A stretch of DNA of 59,084 nucleotides from Ruminococcus sp. AM36-2AA (GCF_003461955.1 NZ_QTYB01000019.1:1-59084), one strand, 5' to 3'; shown: positions 25,930 to 36,035, counted from the first letter of the stretch. Notes: generated from the sequence alone by a model not told the origin. A program made the numbers and translations.

Positions 25930-26589
25930 ATGAAAAATAAATCTTTTGCTGTGATCGGGCTTGGACAGTTTGGAATGACTCTGGCGGTGACGCTGGCAGA
26001 GTCCGACTGTGATGTTCTTGCCATTGACGACAAAGAAGAAAATATCGAAGAGATTTCCGAAAAAGTAACCTACGCGGTGAAAGCAGATGTCCGTGAACCT
26101 GGAATCCTGAAAGCACTGGGAGTTCAGAATGTGGATGTGGCCATTATCGCAGTTGCCGAAAATCTGGAAGCCAGCATTTCCGCAACCATGCAGGCCAAGG
26201 ATCTGGGAGTTCCCTTTGTAGTTGCAAAAAGCATGAATTCTCTTCATGGACGTATTCTTGACAAAATCGGTGCAGATAAAATCATTTATCCGGAACAGGC
26301 CATGGGACTCCGTGTTGCCAGAAATCTCCTGTCCGGCGGATATCTGGATGTATTTGAACTTTCGGCGGAATTCAGTATGGCGGAGTTTTCCATTCCGGAG
26401 TCATGGGTTGGAAAAAGCCTGATAGATCTGAATGTACGTGAGCGTTTTCACATCAATATCATTGGTATTAAACAGGGCGAAAATGTCACAGTAGATCTGA
26501 AACCGTCCGAGCCGCTTCCGGACCGCTGTTCCATAATCGCCATTGGAAAAAATAAGGATCTTAATGCGGAACCGGCGTTTATGAAGTGA
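25930..26589 (+). CDS. ktrA: K+ uptake regulatory subunit KtrA
   Basis: 219 residues: one RCK_N Rossmann domain (FAVIGLGQFGMTLAVTLAES, then DVLAIDDKEENIEEIS for nucleotide binding) and one RCK_C/TrkA_C domain (about 135-215, FSIPESWVGKSLIDLNVRE). One RCK unit is the KtrA layout; TrkA would have two. It forms a cytoplasmic octameric ring gating KtrB by ATP/ADP or NAD(H). RBS ACAGGAG; directly behind ktrB. Confidence 0.94.
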   Translation: MKNKSFAVIGLGQFGMTLAVTLAESDCDVLAIDDKEENIEEISEKVTYAVKADVREPGILKALGVQNVDVAIIAVAENLEASISATMQAKDLGVPFVVAKSMNSLHGRILDKIGADKIIYPEQAMGLRVARNLLSGGYLDVFELSAEFSMAEFSIPESWVGKSLIDLNVRERFHINIIGIKQGENVTVDLKPSEPLPDRCSIIAIGKNKDLNAEPAFMK

Positions 26590-26640
26590 TTTTTCGAAGA
26601 TTCCGTAAACAGGATAAGTGCAAGGAGTAAGATAAAAAGT

Positions 26641-27417
26641 ATGATAACCAGCGTATCAAATGCAAAAATAAAAAATGTCATGCAACTGAACCAGAAGGCA
26701 AAAGCCAGAAGAGAACAGGGACTTTTTGTGGCAGAAGGCCGGAAGATGTTCCTGGAAGCACCGGAAAACTGGGTTTTTCAGGTGTTTGTCTCTGAGACTT
26801 TTTCCCAGGATGGGGAACTGATGGCTCAGGTAGAGAAATATCCTTATGAGATCGTGAAAGATTCCGTATTCCGTCAGATGTGTGATACCAAGACTCCCCA
26901 GGGAATCCTTACCGTTCTGAAACTGCCTTCCTGGAGCGAGGAAGAAGTACTGGCAGGAGAAAATCCTCTGGTCATGGTCCTTGAAGATCTTCAGGATCCG
27001 GGAAATGCGGGAACCATTCTTAGGACCGGTGAGGGTGCCGGCGTGAGCGGCGTTTTTCTTACAAAAACCTGTGTGGATATCACAAATCCCAAGGTGATCC
27101 GTTCTACCATGGGCTCCATTTACAGAATGCCTTTTCTATATGTGGAAGATGTGGTATCATTAGAAAAGAAGCTGAAAGAAAAAGGAATCCGCAGTTTTGC
27201 AGCTCATCTGAAAGGTGAGAATTCCTACGATCATGAATCCTATAAAGGTGGTACCGCATTTTTTATCGGAAACGAGGGAAAAGGTCTTACAGACCAGGCT
27301 GCGGACGCAGCAGACTGCCTGATACGCATCCCGATGTGCGGAAAAGTAGAATCGCTGAATGCTGCTATGGCATCGGGGATTTTGATGTATGAAGCTGCAA
27401 GACAGAGAAGAGAATAA
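26641..27417 (+). CDS. SpoU/TrmH-family RNA 2'-O-methyltransferase
   Basis: 258 residues. N-terminal substrate-binding domain (ITSVSNAKIKNVMQLNQKAK, RREQGLFVAEGRKM), then the SPOUT knot domain with the three SpoU motifs: LEDLQDPGNAGTILRTGEGAG, KVIRSTMGSIYRMPF and LIRIPMCGKVESLNAAMASG. It uses S-adenosylmethionine to methylate ribose in rRNA or tRNA; the exact site (RlmB-like or other) cannot be told. RBS GCAAGGAG. It is followed within 15 bases by nfeD. Confidence 0.93.
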   Translation: MITSVSNAKIKNVMQLNQKAKARREQGLFVAEGRKMFLEAPENWVFQVFVSETFSQDGELMAQVEKYPYEIVKDSVFRQMCDTKTPQGILTVLKLPSWSEEEVLAGENPLVMVLEDLQDPGNAGTILRTGEGAGVSGVFLTKTCVDITNPKVIRSTMGSIYRMPFLYVEDVVSLEKKLKEKGIRSFAAHLKGENSYDHESYKGGTAFFIGNEGKGLTDQAADAADCLIRIPMCGKVESLNAAMASGILMYEAARQRRE

Positions 27418-27432
27418 GAGAGGAGGGGTTTT

Positions 27433-27873
27433 ATGACACCTTTGGCCTGGCTTGGAATACTGGCAATTTTACTGGTAATTGAAGCAATCACGGTAGGACT
27501 TACCACTGTCTGGTTTGCAGGCGGTGCTCTTGTGGCGTGCATTGTCTCGTGGCTCGGCGGGGGAATTGTTGTACAGCTCCTTTTATTTTTCGGAGTTTCC
27601 GTGGTGCTTCTGATCTTTACCAGACCTCTGGCGGTTCGCTACATGAACAAGGGCGTGGAGAAGACCAATGCAGAGAGCCTTCTGGGAAAAAGGGCCGTAG
27701 TGATACAGCCAATCAACAACCTGGCTCAGACCGGGCAGGTGCGGATCAATGATATCGAATGGACGGCACGTTCAGCCGACGAATCGGTTGAAATACCGGC
27801 CGGTGCAGTAGTTGAGATCAAAGAGATCCGCGGAGTGAAGCTGATCGTAAAAGAAGATAATAAGGAGGGCTAA
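27433..27873 (+). CDS. NfeD-family membrane protein
   Basis: 146 residues: two or three transmembrane helices (residues 5-70, WLGILAILLVIEAITVGLTT and LLFFGVSVVLLIF), then a soluble C-terminal OB fold (GKRAVVIQPINN to the end, with GQVRINDIEWTARS) as in short NfeD proteins. NfeD partners SPFH proteins in membrane microdomains; the SPFH gene follows after 4 bases, the usual operon. RBS GAGGAGGGG. Confidence 0.92.
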   Translation: MTPLAWLGILAILLVIEAITVGLTTVWFAGGALVACIVSWLGGGIVVQLLLFFGVSVVLLIFTRPLAVRYMNKGVEKTNAESLLGKRAVVIQPINNLAQTGQVRINDIEWTARSADESVEIPAGAVVEIKEIRGVKLIVKEDNKEG

Positions 27874-27877
27874 AATT

Positions 27878-28819
27878 ATGGGTGGAGTTATTGTTTTGCT
27901 TGTAGTCATCGTTCTTGTATTGTGGGTACTTGCATCCTGCATCCGCATTGTGCCGCAGGCTTATGCTGTGGTACTGGAACGTCTTGGCGCTTACAAAGCT
28001 ACCTGGAGCACAGGTATTCATTTCAAGGTTCCGTTCATTGAGCGTGTTGCAAGAAGAGTAAACTTAAAAGAGCAGGTTGTGGATTTTCCACCGCAGCCGG
28101 TGATCACGAAAGATAACGTAACCATGCAGATCGATACCGTTGTATTTTTCCAGATCACAGATCCGAAGCTTTATGCATATGGCGTTGAGAATCCGATCAT
28201 GGCTATCGAGAATCTTTCTGCTACAACACTTCGTAATATCATCGGTGATATGGAACTGGATGAGACACTGACATCCCGTGAAGTCATCAACACCAGGATG
28301 AGAGCTTCCCTTGATGAAGCTACAGATCCATGGGGAATCAAGGTGAACCGTGTAGAGCTTAAGAACATCATTCCTCCGGCAGCCATCCAGGATGCCATGG
28401 AGAAACAGATGAAAGCCGAGCGTGAGAGACGAGAAGCCATCCTGAAAGCAGAAGGAGAGAAACGTTCTACCATCCTTGTCGCAGAAGGTAAAAAACAGTC
28501 CGCGATCCTTGACGCGGAGGCTGAGAAACAGGCAGCGATCCTTCATGCGGAAGCACAGAAAGAGCGTATGATCAAAGAAGCAGAAGGACAGGCACAGGCA
28601 GTTCTTAAAGTACAGCAGGCAACTGCGGAGGGACTTCGCATGATCAAAGATGCAGGAGCAGACGAGTCCGTTCTTACCCTGAAGAGCCTGGAAGCACTCA
28701 CAAAAGTTGCCGACGGCAAAGCAACGAAGATCATTATTCCGTCCGAGATACAGGGCATTGCAGGGTTGGCAACATCCCTGAAGGAAATCATGACAGATAA
28801 ACCGGCAGAGCAGAAATAA
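27878..28819 (+). CDS. SPFH/band-7 membrane protein (QmcA type)
   Basis: 313 residues. N-terminal transmembrane helix (IVLLVVIVLVLWVLASCI), SPFH/PHB domain (about 28-190: RIVPQAYAVVLERLGAYKA, ERVARRVNLKEQVVDFPPQP, DPWGIKVNRVELKNIIPP), then a long Ala/Glu-rich coiled coil with repeated AEGEK/AEAEK units (190-250). Such proteins form large membrane rings that scaffold proteases and other membrane proteins. Partner NfeD is just upstream. RBS AAGGAGGGC. Confidence 0.94.
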   Translation: MGGVIVLLVVIVLVLWVLASCIRIVPQAYAVVLERLGAYKATWSTGIHFKVPFIERVARRVNLKEQVVDFPPQPVITKDNVTMQIDTVVFFQITDPKLYAYGVENPIMAIENLSATTLRNIIGDMELDETLTSREVINTRMRASLDEATDPWGIKVNRVELKNIIPPAAIQDAMEKQMKAERERREAILKAEGEKRSTILVAEGKKQSAILDAEAEKQAAILHAEAQKERMIKEAEGQAQAVLKVQQATAEGLRMIKDAGADESVLTLKSLEALTKVADGKATKIIIPSEIQGIAGLATSLKEIMTDKPAEQK

Positions 28820-28845
28820 ATCTGCAGCCGTGAGGAGGATATATT

Positions 28846-29844
28846 ATGAATCTTAAAGGAAGAAATTTCCTGACACTGAAAGACTTTACACCGGAAGAGA
28901 TCACTTACATGATCGATCTTGCAGCGGACCTGAAAGCAAAGAAAAAAGCCGGAGAGCTTCATGAGTATTACAGAGGCAAGAACATTGCCCTGATCTTTGA
29001 AAAAACAAGTACAAGAACACGCTGTTCCTTCGAAGTAGCTGCTCATGATCTGGGAATGGGTTCCACTTATCTTGATCCGACAGGTTCCCAGATCGGAAAG
29101 AAAGAGAGCATCGCAGATACAGCAAGAGTTCTTGGAAGAATGTATGAGGGAATTGAGTACCGCGGATTTGGCCAGGATATTGTTGAGGAGCTTGCAAAAC
29201 ATGCAGGTGTTCCGGTATGGAATGGTCTGACAAACGAGTATCATCCGACACAGATGCTTGCAGATATGCTGACAGTACGTGAGCATTTCGGCAAACTGAA
29301 AGGCCTGAAACTTGTATACATGGGTGATGCCCGTTACAACATGGGTAACTCCCTCATGGTTGTATGCTCCAAACTTGGTCTCGATTTCGTAGCCTGCACC
29401 AATAAAAAATATTTCCCGAATGATGAACTGGTAGCACAGTGCCAGCAGTGGGCAAAAGAGGCAGGTTCCACCATCACTCTCACAGAGGATGTAGAGGCAG
29501 GAACCAAAGATGCAGACATTATCTACACAGATGTATGGGTATCCATGGGCGAGCCTGACGAAGTATGGACAGAGCGTATCCATGACCTGACACCATACAA
29601 AGTTACGAAACATGTAATGGAGAACGCCGGTGAGAAGGCAATCTTCCTTCACTGCCTGCCTGCATTCCATGATCTTAAGACAAAGATTGGAAAAGAGATG
29701 GGCGAGCGTTTCAACCTTACAGACATGGAGGTTACAGACGAGGTATTCGAGTCTCCGCAGTCCAAGGTATTTGACGAAGCAGAGAACCGTATGCATACCA
29801 TCAAGGCTGTGATCGTTGCTACATTAGGAGAGCCGGAGAAATAA
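28846..29844 (+). CDS. argF: Ornithine carbamoyltransferase
   Basis: 332 residues. It joins ornithine and carbamoyl phosphate to citrulline (arginine synthesis; the same fold serves the catabolic direction). Signatures: [19 protein letters not shown] (carbamoyl-phosphate site), [23 protein letters not shown], and HCLPAFHD (ornithine-site Cys). Its stop overlaps the start of birA (TAATG), so the two are translationally coupled. No other arg gene lies nearby, so anabolic or catabolic use is not settled. RBS GTGAGGAGG. Confidence 0.95.
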   Translation: MNLKGRNFLTLKDFTPEEITYMIDLAADLKAKKKAGELHEYYRGKNIALIFEKTSTRTRCSFEVAAHDLGMGSTYLDPTGSQIGKKESIADTARVLGRMYEGIEYRGFGQDIVEELAKHAGVPVWNGLTNEYHPTQMLADMLTVREHFGKLKGLKLVYMGDARYNMGNSLMVVCSKLGLDFVACTNKKYFPNDELVAQCQQWAKEAGSTITLTEDVEAGTKDADIIYTDVWVSMGEPDEVWTERIHDLTPYKVTKHVMENAGEKAIFLHCLPAFHDLKTKIGKEMGERFNLTDMEVTDEVFESPQSKVFDEAENRMHTIKAVIVATLGEPEK

Positions 29845-30650
29845 TGGCAGAGTTATTTAATGAAGAAATAATTTCACAGGCAACACATACAAAATGGGCG
29901 GGCAAAACCGTCCATTTTGCAAGAGAAATTGATTCCACCAACCTCTGGGGCAAACGTGCCTGGAAGGAAGAAGGAGCGGGACATGGTGAGCTTTTTGTGG
30001 CAGAGTATCAGTCCGCAGGCCGTGGACGTTTTACAAGACGGTGGAGTGCACCGCCAGACAGTGCCATCACCATGAGCATTCTTCTCTGCCCGGAATTTTC
30101 TCCTCAGAAAGCGCCGATGATGACACTTGTTATGGGACTTTCTGTTGCACAGGCAGTTGCGGATCTTGGTCTTGATGTAGGAATCAAATGGCCTAATGAC
30201 GTGGTAGTTTCCCGCAAAAAAATCTGTGGGATCCTTACCGAGATGACCATGAAACAGGATAAGATCGGCTGTGCGGTCATTGGCGTCGGGATCAATGTAA
30301 ATATGGACAGTTTTCCGGAAGAAATGGCGGACAAAGCTACCTCCCTGTATCTGGAAAGCGGACATCTTTTTGACCGGGCAGAGGTAACCGGACTTGTGAT
30401 GAAGCATTTTGAGGAAAATTATGAGAAGTTTGTGGAGACAGAAGACTTAAGCGGCCTGAAACCGGATTATGAGAAACTTCTGGCCAATCTGAACCAGCCG
30501 GTACGTGTGCTGGATCAGAACGATCCGTACGAGGGAATCGCAAGAGGAATCAACGCCGGCGGGGAACTTCTGGTGGAACGTGCAGACGGCACCATTGAAG
30601 AAGTAAATTCTGGAGAAGTTTCTGTGCGAGGACTGTACAGCTATGTGTAA
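29844..30650 (+). CDS. birA: Biotin--[acetyl-CoA-carboxylase] ligase, monofunctional
   Basis: 268 residues, catalytic BirA domain without the N-terminal HTH, so it is an enzyme rather than a repressor. It attaches biotin to carboxylase carrier proteins via biotinyl-AMP. Seen: the substrate loop SAGRGRFTRRWSAPPDSAI, the biotin site IKWPNDVVVSRKKICGIL, GVGINVNMDSFPEE, and the C-terminal SH3-like domain (EGIARGINAGGELLV, NSGEVSVRG). Start overlaps argF. Confidence 0.94.
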   Translation: MAELFNEEIISQATHTKWAGKTVHFAREIDSTNLWGKRAWKEEGAGHGELFVAEYQSAGRGRFTRRWSAPPDSAITMSILLCPEFSPQKAPMMTLVMGLSVAQAVADLGLDVGIKWPNDVVVSRKKICGILTEMTMKQDKIGCAVIGVGINVNMDSFPEEMADKATSLYLESGHLFDRAEVTGLVMKHFEENYEKFVETEDLSGLKPDYEKLLANLNQPVRVLDQNDPYEGIARGINAGGELLVERADGTIEEVNSGEVSVRGLYSYV

Positions 30651-30741
30651 AAATAGAGAAATACAGATCGGATAAAATTTCCGGCAGTAGTTTTTCGGCA
30701 ATGTTTTATGATGAATTTATGTTATAAATAAAGGAGTATTT

Positions 30742-31110
30742 ATGTATCAGGATAACATTGTGCTCTGCGGAGCAAGCTCATATGAGCAGAAATATTATTT
30801 TAACCAGGATTTTGCGTCCCTTCCGGAAGCAGTAAAGCAGGAACTGCAGATCATGTGCGTGCTTTTCACAGAGGATGTAGGCGGGATCCTGACACTGGAA
30901 TTTGACGAGGACGGAAGCCTGCAGTTTAAGACAGAAGCACTGGAGGCAGATGCCCGTTTTGATGAGATCGGAAGTGCGCTGAAGATCAAGGAACTTCAGC
31001 GTGACAAAAGAGAGCTTCTGGAATCTCTGGAAATGTACTACAAAGTATTTTTCCTAGGAGATATCCCGGACGAGGAACTTAAGAAAAAAGCAGATACAGT
31101 TGAGGACTGA
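30742..31110 (+). CDS. Conserved small cytosolic protein, function unknown
   Basis: 122 residues, acidic, no signal or TM. It begins MYQDNIVLCGASSYEQKYYF and has GGILTLEFDEDGSLQF; the C-terminal half is helical and charged. I recall this as a Lachnospiraceae-typical family (possibly DUF6145, from memory). It sits 3 bases before dusB and is probably co-transcribed with it. RBS AAAGGAG. Confidence 0.8.
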   Translation: MYQDNIVLCGASSYEQKYYFNQDFASLPEAVKQELQIMCVLFTEDVGGILTLEFDEDGSLQFKTEALEADARFDEIGSALKIKELQRDKRELLESLEMYYKVFFLGDIPDEELKKKADTVED

Positions 31111-31113
31111 TCC

Positions 31114-32088
31114 ATGAAGATGCAGTGGAAGATCGGAAATGTGGAGATCCCGAATCCCTTTGTGCTTGCGCCGATGGCCGGGGTTACAGATCTGGCATTT
31201 CGAAGACTTTGCAAGGAGCAGGGAGCAGGACTGATCTGTATGGAGATGGTCAGCGCCAAGGCAATTTCTTTTCACAATAAGAATACAGAGGCACTGATGG
31301 AGATCGATCCAGGGGAGCATCCGGTATCCATGCAGCTTTTTGGCAGTGAGCCGGATCTGATGGCAGAGGTGGCAAAAAGTATCGAGGAGCGTCCTTTTGA
31401 CATTCTTGATATCAATATGGGATGCCCTGTCCCCAAGGTGGTAAACAACGGGGAAGGCTCCGCACTTCTGAAAAATCCTAAACTGATCGAAGAGATCGTA
31501 CGCAGTGTTTCCGGCGCCATTTCCAAGCCGGTGACTGTGAAAGTGCGTATCGGTTTTGATGATAAAACACCGGTGGATGTGGTGGAAATCGCCAGACGTG
31601 TGGAAGATGCCGGGGCAGCAGCCATTGCTGTACATGGAAGAACCCGCCAGCAGTATTATTCCGGACAGGCAGACTGGGATGCCATCCGCAGGGTGAAGGA
31701 AGCGGTGACGATTCCCGTGATCGGAAACGGAGATATCATTTCACCGGAAACCGCAGCAGCCATGTTTAAAGAAACCGGCTGTGATGCGGTGATGATCGGC
31801 CGTGCAGTACGTGGAAACCCGTGGATCTTCCGGGAGCTGAACCACTATTTTCTTACCGGAGAAAAACTTCCGAAACCAACCGTGGAGGAAGTTTGTGAAA
31901 TGATCCTGCGTCATGCCAGAAACCAGATCGAAATCAAAGGTGAATATATCGGAATCCGTGAAATGCGGAAACATGTAGCCTGGTATACGGCAGGCATGCG
32001 GCACAGTGCCGGAATCCGGAGAGAATCCAACAATATTGCAAGTTATGAAGAACTGAAAAAACTTACAGATATGCTTCTTGAACGATAA
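31114..32088 (+). CDS. dusB: tRNA-dihydrouridine synthase
   Basis: 324 residues, Dus family TIM barrel with FMN. It reduces uridine to dihydrouridine in tRNA D-loops with NADPH. Seen: LAPMAGVTDLAFRRLCKEQG, the catalytic cysteine in DINMGCPVPKVV, VTVKVRIGF, AVHGRTRQQYYSG, VIGNGDIISPETA and MIGRAVRGNPWIF; a helical C-terminal domain follows. The DusB assignment is by typical Firmicutes length and start. ATG 31114 has no strong RBS of its own (GTTGAGGACTGATCC), consistent with coupling to the upstream gene. Confidence 0.94.
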   Translation: MKMQWKIGNVEIPNPFVLAPMAGVTDLAFRRLCKEQGAGLICMEMVSAKAISFHNKNTEALMEIDPGEHPVSMQLFGSEPDLMAEVAKSIEERPFDILDINMGCPVPKVVNNGEGSALLKNPKLIEEIVRSVSGAISKPVTVKVRIGFDDKTPVDVVEIARRVEDAGAAAIAVHGRTRQQYYSGQADWDAIRRVKEAVTIPVIGNGDIISPETAAAMFKETGCDAVMIGRAVRGNPWIFRELNHYFLTGEKLPKPTVEEVCEMILRHARNQIEIKGEYIGIREMRKHVAWYTAGMRHSAGIRRESNNIASYEELKKLTDMLLER

Positions 32089-32111
32089 AGAGGAAGAAAC
32101 CGCCAGGGCTA

Positions 32112-32140
32112 TTGACAAGGAACAGAACGCGTGCTACAGT
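32112..32140 (+). promoter_or_regulatory. Promoter of the glycosyltransferase gene
   Basis: TTGACA (32112-32117), 17-base spacer, TACAGT (32135-32140); the gene starts about 52 bases later. Confidence 0.6.
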
Positions 32141-32191
32141 CAGTGGGTCGGTCAGAAAACATAAGAGCTTTACAGGAGAAAAAAAGTACAG

Positions 32192-33142
32192 ATGCCAGAT
32201 AAAATAGCAGTTTTGATACCTTGCTATAACGAAAGTAAGACTGTAGCCAAGGTTATCCGTGATATGCGAAAAGCACTTCCGGAGTCTGTGATTTACGTAT
32301 ATGATAACAATTCCACAGATGGTACAGACGAGATTGCGAGGAAAGAAGGGGCTGTTGTCCGTTATGAATATCAGCAGGGAAAGGGCAACGTAATCCGCAG
32401 TATGTTTCGTGATATTGATGCACAGTGCTATCTGATGGTTGACGGGGACGACACCTATCCGGCGGAATTTGCGGCACAGATGTGTGAGAAAGTTCTGAAA
32501 AACGGAACAGACATGGTTGTCGGAGATCGCCTGTCCTCTACATATTTTACAGAGAACAAACGTCCTTTCCATAATTTCGGAAACAGCATTGTCCGTGGTT
32601 CTATCAACCGCCTTTTCAAAAGTGATATCAAGGACATTATGACCGGATACCGGGCAATGAGTTACCGCTTTGTAAAAACATTTCCGGTCCTTTCCAGAAA
32701 TTTTGAGATTGAGACAGAAATGACGATTCATGCCATTGACAAGAACATGCAGGTAGAGAATGTGATCATTGAATACCGCGACCGTCCGGAGGGAAGCGAA
32801 TCCAAACTGAATACCTACGCAGATGGATTTAAAGTGCTGAAGACGATCATGAGAATGTTTAAAAATTATAAGCCGTTGGAATTCTTTTCTATTATAGCAG
32901 CGGTGCTGTTTGTAGTCGGGATGGCATTTTTTATTCCGGTACTGATCCACTTTCTGGAAGTGGGAACTGTGAACAAACTGCCTACACTGATCGTAAGTGG
33001 ATTTGTGATCATGACAGCGATTATCTGCTGGTTTTCCGGAATTATCCTGTCTACACTGGTCAATCAGCACAAGCAGGATTTTGAGTTCCAGACACAGATG
33101 GTAACCAACCGGTATAAAGACCTTTTCCCGGAAGAAAAATAA
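32192..33142 (+). CDS. Family 2 glycosyltransferase with two TM helices
   Basis: 316 residues. N-terminal GT-A domain (IAVLIPCYNESKTVAKVIRD, VYDNNSTDGTDEI, and the metal-binding MVDGDDTYPAE), RNFEIETEMTIHAI for the acceptor side, then two C-terminal transmembrane helices (about 228-255 and 268-292). This resembles DPM1/GtrB polyprenyl-phosphate sugar transferases, acting at the inner face of the membrane in envelope sugar synthesis. Acceptor and sugar are not readable from the sequence. Followed by a terminator. Confidence 0.9.
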   Translation: MPDKIAVLIPCYNESKTVAKVIRDMRKALPESVIYVYDNNSTDGTDEIARKEGAVVRYEYQQGKGNVIRSMFRDIDAQCYLMVDGDDTYPAEFAAQMCEKVLKNGTDMVVGDRLSSTYFTENKRPFHNFGNSIVRGSINRLFKSDIKDIMTGYRAMSYRFVKTFPVLSRNFEIETEMTIHAIDKNMQVENVIIEYRDRPEGSESKLNTYADGFKVLKTIMRMFKNYKPLEFFSIIAAVLFVVGMAFFIPVLIHFLEVGTVNKLPTLIVSGFVIMTAIICWFSGIILSTLVNQHKQDFEFQTQMVTNRYKDLFPEEK

Positions 33143-33170
33143 GAGACAGAAATAAGAAAAAATGCTGCGA

Positions 33171-33210
33171 AAAAACCGTGTGGAAATTTAAATTTTCCTG
33201 CGGTTTTTTC
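33171..33210 (+). terminator. Terminator after the glycosyltransferase
   Basis: AAAAAACCG(TGTGG)AAA pairs with TTT(TCCTG)CGGTTTTTT around a TTAAA loop (33171-33209); T6 at the end. Confidence 0.75.
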
Positions 33211-33245
33211 TACATTTTCAGGGCCCTTTTTTCGACGTGGAATGC

Positions 33246-33274
33246 TTGACAATACAGGGGCTTTTCGGTATAAT
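33246..33274 (+). promoter_or_regulatory. Consensus promoter of greA-lysS
   Basis: TTGACA (33246-33251), exactly 17 bases, TATAAT (33269-33274): a perfect housekeeping promoter. The leader before greA is about 130 bases. Confidence 0.88.
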
Positions 33275-33411
33275 ACAGGAATTGTGAATATCCTGAGGTT
33301 TTTACGCCCTTTTTTAGGAAAAAGAGCTCTTGGGAATGGTAGCAACAGAAATATCCGAAGCTGTATTTTTTCAGAAAAAAACAGCGCGGTTTTGAAAGGA
33401 AGTAAGGCAAA

Positions 33412-33897
33412 ATGGAAGAAGCAAAGAAGAACTTACTCACATACGCAGGACTTAGAAAACTGGAAGACGAGCTGCACGATCTGAAAGTTGTTAAGAGAAA
33501 AGAAGTTGCAGGAAAGATTAAAGAGGCCAGAGAGCAGGGAGACCTTTCTGAGAACGCTGAGTACGATGCAGCAAAAGACGAGCAGAGAGATATCGAGGCA
33601 CGTATCGAGGAGATCGAGAAGATCCTCAAGAATGCCGAGGTTGTAGTAGAGGACGAAGTTGATCTTGACAGAATCAGCGTAGGCTGCAAGGTTAAGGTTC
33701 ATGATTATGAGTTTGATGAAGACATGGAGCTGAAGATCGTAGGTTCCACAGAGGCTAACAGCCTTGAGGGTAAGATCTCCAACGAGTCTCCGGTAGGTAA
33801 GGCGCTGATCGGCGCTCACACCAACGATATCGTTGAGGTTGAAATGCCGTCCGGAATCATGAAATACAAAGTTCTTGAGATCCAGAGAAACGTATAA
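33412..33897 (+). CDS. greA: Transcription elongation factor GreA
   Basis: 161 residues. N-terminal coiled coil (LTYAGLRKLEDELHDLKVVK, EQGDLSENAEYDAAKDEQ with the acidic tip that acts in the RNA polymerase secondary channel) and the C-terminal FKBP-like domain (VGCKVKVHDYEFDEDMELKI, SPVGKALIGAH, YKVLEIQRN). It rescues backtracked RNA polymerase by transcript cleavage. It lies 63 bases before lysS, a frequent Firmicutes pairing. RBS AAAGGAAG. Confidence 0.96.
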   Translation: MEEAKKNLLTYAGLRKLEDELHDLKVVKRKEVAGKIKEAREQGDLSENAEYDAAKDEQRDIEARIEEIEKILKNAEVVVEDEVDLDRISVGCKVKVHDYEFDEDMELKIVGSTEANSLEGKISNESPVGKALIGAHTNDIVEVEMPSGIMKYKVLEIQRNV

Positions 33898-33960
33898 AAC
33901 AGGTAACGGAGCGGATCGCACATATCCGCTGAACGATAGATAGATTAAGGAGGCCAACAA

Positions 33961-35994
33961 GTGGCAGAGCAGAAGAAGCAGGATGTAAACCAGCTGCTTA
34001 AGGTACGTCGTGACAAACTGGCAGACCTTCAGGCAAACGGCAGGGACCCGTTTCAGATCACAAAATTTGATCAGACACATCATTCCCTTGAGGTAAAGAA
34101 GCTTTATGAAGCACATGAGGCAGAGCTTCTCAAAGACCGCAAGGAGCTTGACGTAACAGGTCTTGATGAAGAGCAGGCAAAAGAGGCTCAGAAGAAGGAT
34201 TATGAAGAAAGAAGAAGCATCATGGACGCAAGCCCGATCCACGTAGCGATCGCAGGACGTATGATGTTCAAACGTGTAATGGGAAAAGCTTCTTTCTGCA
34301 ATATCCAGGACTTACAGGGTAATATTCAGGTTTATGTGGCGAGAGACGCCATTGGAACCGATTCCTATGCAGATTTCAAGAAATCTGATATCGGTGATAT
34401 TTTTGGTCTGGAAGGATTTGCTTTCAGAACAAGAACAGGTGAGATCTCCATTCATGCAGAGAAGATGACTCTTCTTTCCAAGAGTTTACAGATCCTTCCT
34501 GAGAAATTCCACGGGCTGACAGATACAGATACCCGTTATCGTCAGAGATATGTGGATCTTATCATGAACCAGGACAGCAAGAATGTATTCATCAAACGTT
34601 CCCAGATCATCAAAGAGATCCGTAACTTCCTTGCAGGACGTGACTTCATGGAAGTTGAGACACCAATGCTGGTTTCCAATGCAGGTGGTGCCGCAGCAAG
34701 ACCGTTTGAGACACATTATAATGCGCTGAACGAAGATGTTAAGCTTCGTATTTCCCTGGAGCTTTATCTTAAGAGACTGATCGTCGGCGGACTTGAGAGA
34801 GTTTACGAGATCGGCCGTGTATTCCGTAACGAGGGTGTTGACACCCGTCACAATCCGGAGTTCACTCTGATGGAGCTTTATCAGGCATATACTGATTATG
34901 AAGGAATGATGGAACTGACAGAGTCCATGTTCCGTTACCTTGCAGAGAAAGTCTGCGGTTCCACAAAGATTTCCTACAATGGTATTGAGATCGATCTTGG
35001 TAAGCCGTTCGCACGTCTGACCATGAACGATGCCATCAAGAAATATACAGGAATCGATTTTGACGAAGTAGCAGATGATGAGGCAGCAAAGAAACTTGCT
35101 GACGAGCATCATATCGAGTATGAGGAACGTCATAAGAAAGGTGATATCATCAACCTCTTCTTCGAGGAGTACTGTGAGAAAGAGCTGATCCAGCCGACAT
35201 TCATCATGGATCATCCGATCGAGATTTCTCCTCTGACCAAGAAGAAACCTTCTGATCCGAACAAGGTAGAGCGTTTCGAGCTCTTTATCAATACATGGGA
35301 AATGTGTAATGCATATTCCGAGCTGAACGACCCGATCGACCAGAGAGAGCGTTTCAAAGCACAGGATGCTCTTGCAGACGCAGGTGATGAGGAAGCCAAT
35401 CACACAGACGAAGACTTCCTGAACGCACTGGAGATCGGTATGCCGCCAACAGGTGGTATCGGATACGGAATCGACCGTCTCGTTATGCTCCTGACAGACA
35501 GCCAGGCAATCAGAGACGTACTTCTGTTCCCGACAATGAAGTCCCTGGACGCTGACAAGAAGTCTGCGAAGTCAGAAAACAGCACTTCCACAGCAGCACC
35601 GGAGAAAGAAGAAGTTATCGACTTCTCCAAGGTAAAGGTAGAGCCTTTATTTGAGGAATTTGTTGATTTCGATACTTTCAGCAAGTCAGATTTCAGAGCT
35701 GTAAAGGTTAAAGCATGTGAAGCTGTTAAGAAATCCAAGAAGCTGTTACAGTTCACTCTGGATGACGGAACAGGCACAGATCGTACCATTTTAAGCGGTA
35801 TTCACGCTTATTATGAGCCAGAAGAACTGGTTGGAAAGACCTTAATTGCGATCACTAACCTGCCGCCAAGAGCCATGATGGGAATTGAATCCTGTGGAAT
35901 GTTACTTAGTGCAATCCATGAGGAAGAGGGCGAAGAAAAACTTCATCTTCTGATGGTTGATAACCATATCCCGGCTGGTGCAAAACTGTACTAA
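33961..35994 (+). CDS. lysS: Lysyl-tRNA synthetase, chimeric 3' end supplied by mobile element
   Basis: 677 residues, class II LysRS: OB anticodon-binding domain ([19 protein letters not shown]), catalytic core with motif 1-3 marks ([46 protein letters not shown]), then a linker and a C-terminal Trbp111/MetRS-beta-like tRNA-binding domain ([15 protein letters not shown] to PAGAKLY). Everything after 35541 is element-borne: the 15-bp core 35527-35541 recurs at 51124, followed there by a second, diverged copy of the same C-terminal domain. The frame is intact, so the host keeps a full enzyme with a swapped C-terminus. Start GTG 33961 (RBS TTAAGGAGGCC). Confidence 0.95.
   Translation: MAEQKKQDVNQLLKVRRDKLADLQANGRDPFQITKFDQTHHSLEVKKLYEAHEAELLKDRKELDVTGLDEEQAKEAQKKDYEERRSIMDASPIHVAIAGRMMFKRVMGKASFCNIQDLQGNIQVYVARDAIGTDSYADFKKSDIGDIFGLEGFAFRTRTGEISIHAEKMTLLSKSLQILPEKFHGLTDTDTRYRQRYVDLIMNQDSKNVFIKRSQIIKEIRNFLAGRDFMEVETPMLVSNAGGAAARPFETHYNALNEDVKLRISLELYLKRLIVGGLERVYEIGRVFRNEGVDTRHNPEFTLMELYQAYTDYEGMMELTESMFRYLAEKVCGSTKISYNGIEIDLGKPFARLTMNDAIKKYTGIDFDEVADDEAAKKLADEHHIEYEERHKKGDIINLFFEEYCEKELIQPTFIMDHPIEISPLTKKKPSDPNKVERFELFINTWEMCNAYSELNDPIDQRERFKAQDALADAGDEEANHTDEDFLNALEIGMPPTGGIGYGIDRLVMLLTDSQAIRDVLLFPTMKSLDADKKSAKSENSTSTAAPEKEEVIDFSKVKVEPLFEEFVDFDTFSKSDFRAVKVKACEAVKKSKKLLQFTLDDGTGTDRTILSGIHAYYEPEELVGKTLIAITNLPPRAMMGIESCGMLLSAIHEEEGEEKLHLLMVDNHIPAGAKLY
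35527..35541 (+). other. attL core within lysS
   Basis: TTCCCGACAATGAAG, identical to 51124-51138. It encodes F-P-T-M-K of lysS. Sequence identity between the two sites stops at both sides of this core, which marks the crossover of the tyrosine integrase. Confidence 0.85.
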
Positions 35995-36035
35995 AATTAA
36001 ATATGAAATGTCTAAAACCATGATGTCAGACCGCA

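Noticed and set aside
28543..29796. 417-codon open frame on the - strand
   Set aside because: Antisense shadow of argF and the SPFH gene end; no RBS, Cys-rich nonsense composition.
32063..33070. 335-codon - strand open frame
   Set aside because: Antisense to the glycosyltransferase; His/Cys-rich composition and no start signals.
33961..35994. lysS inactivated by the insertion
   Set aside because: The reading frame crosses the att core and ends with a complete C-terminal domain and PAGAKLY terminus; the enzyme should be functional.
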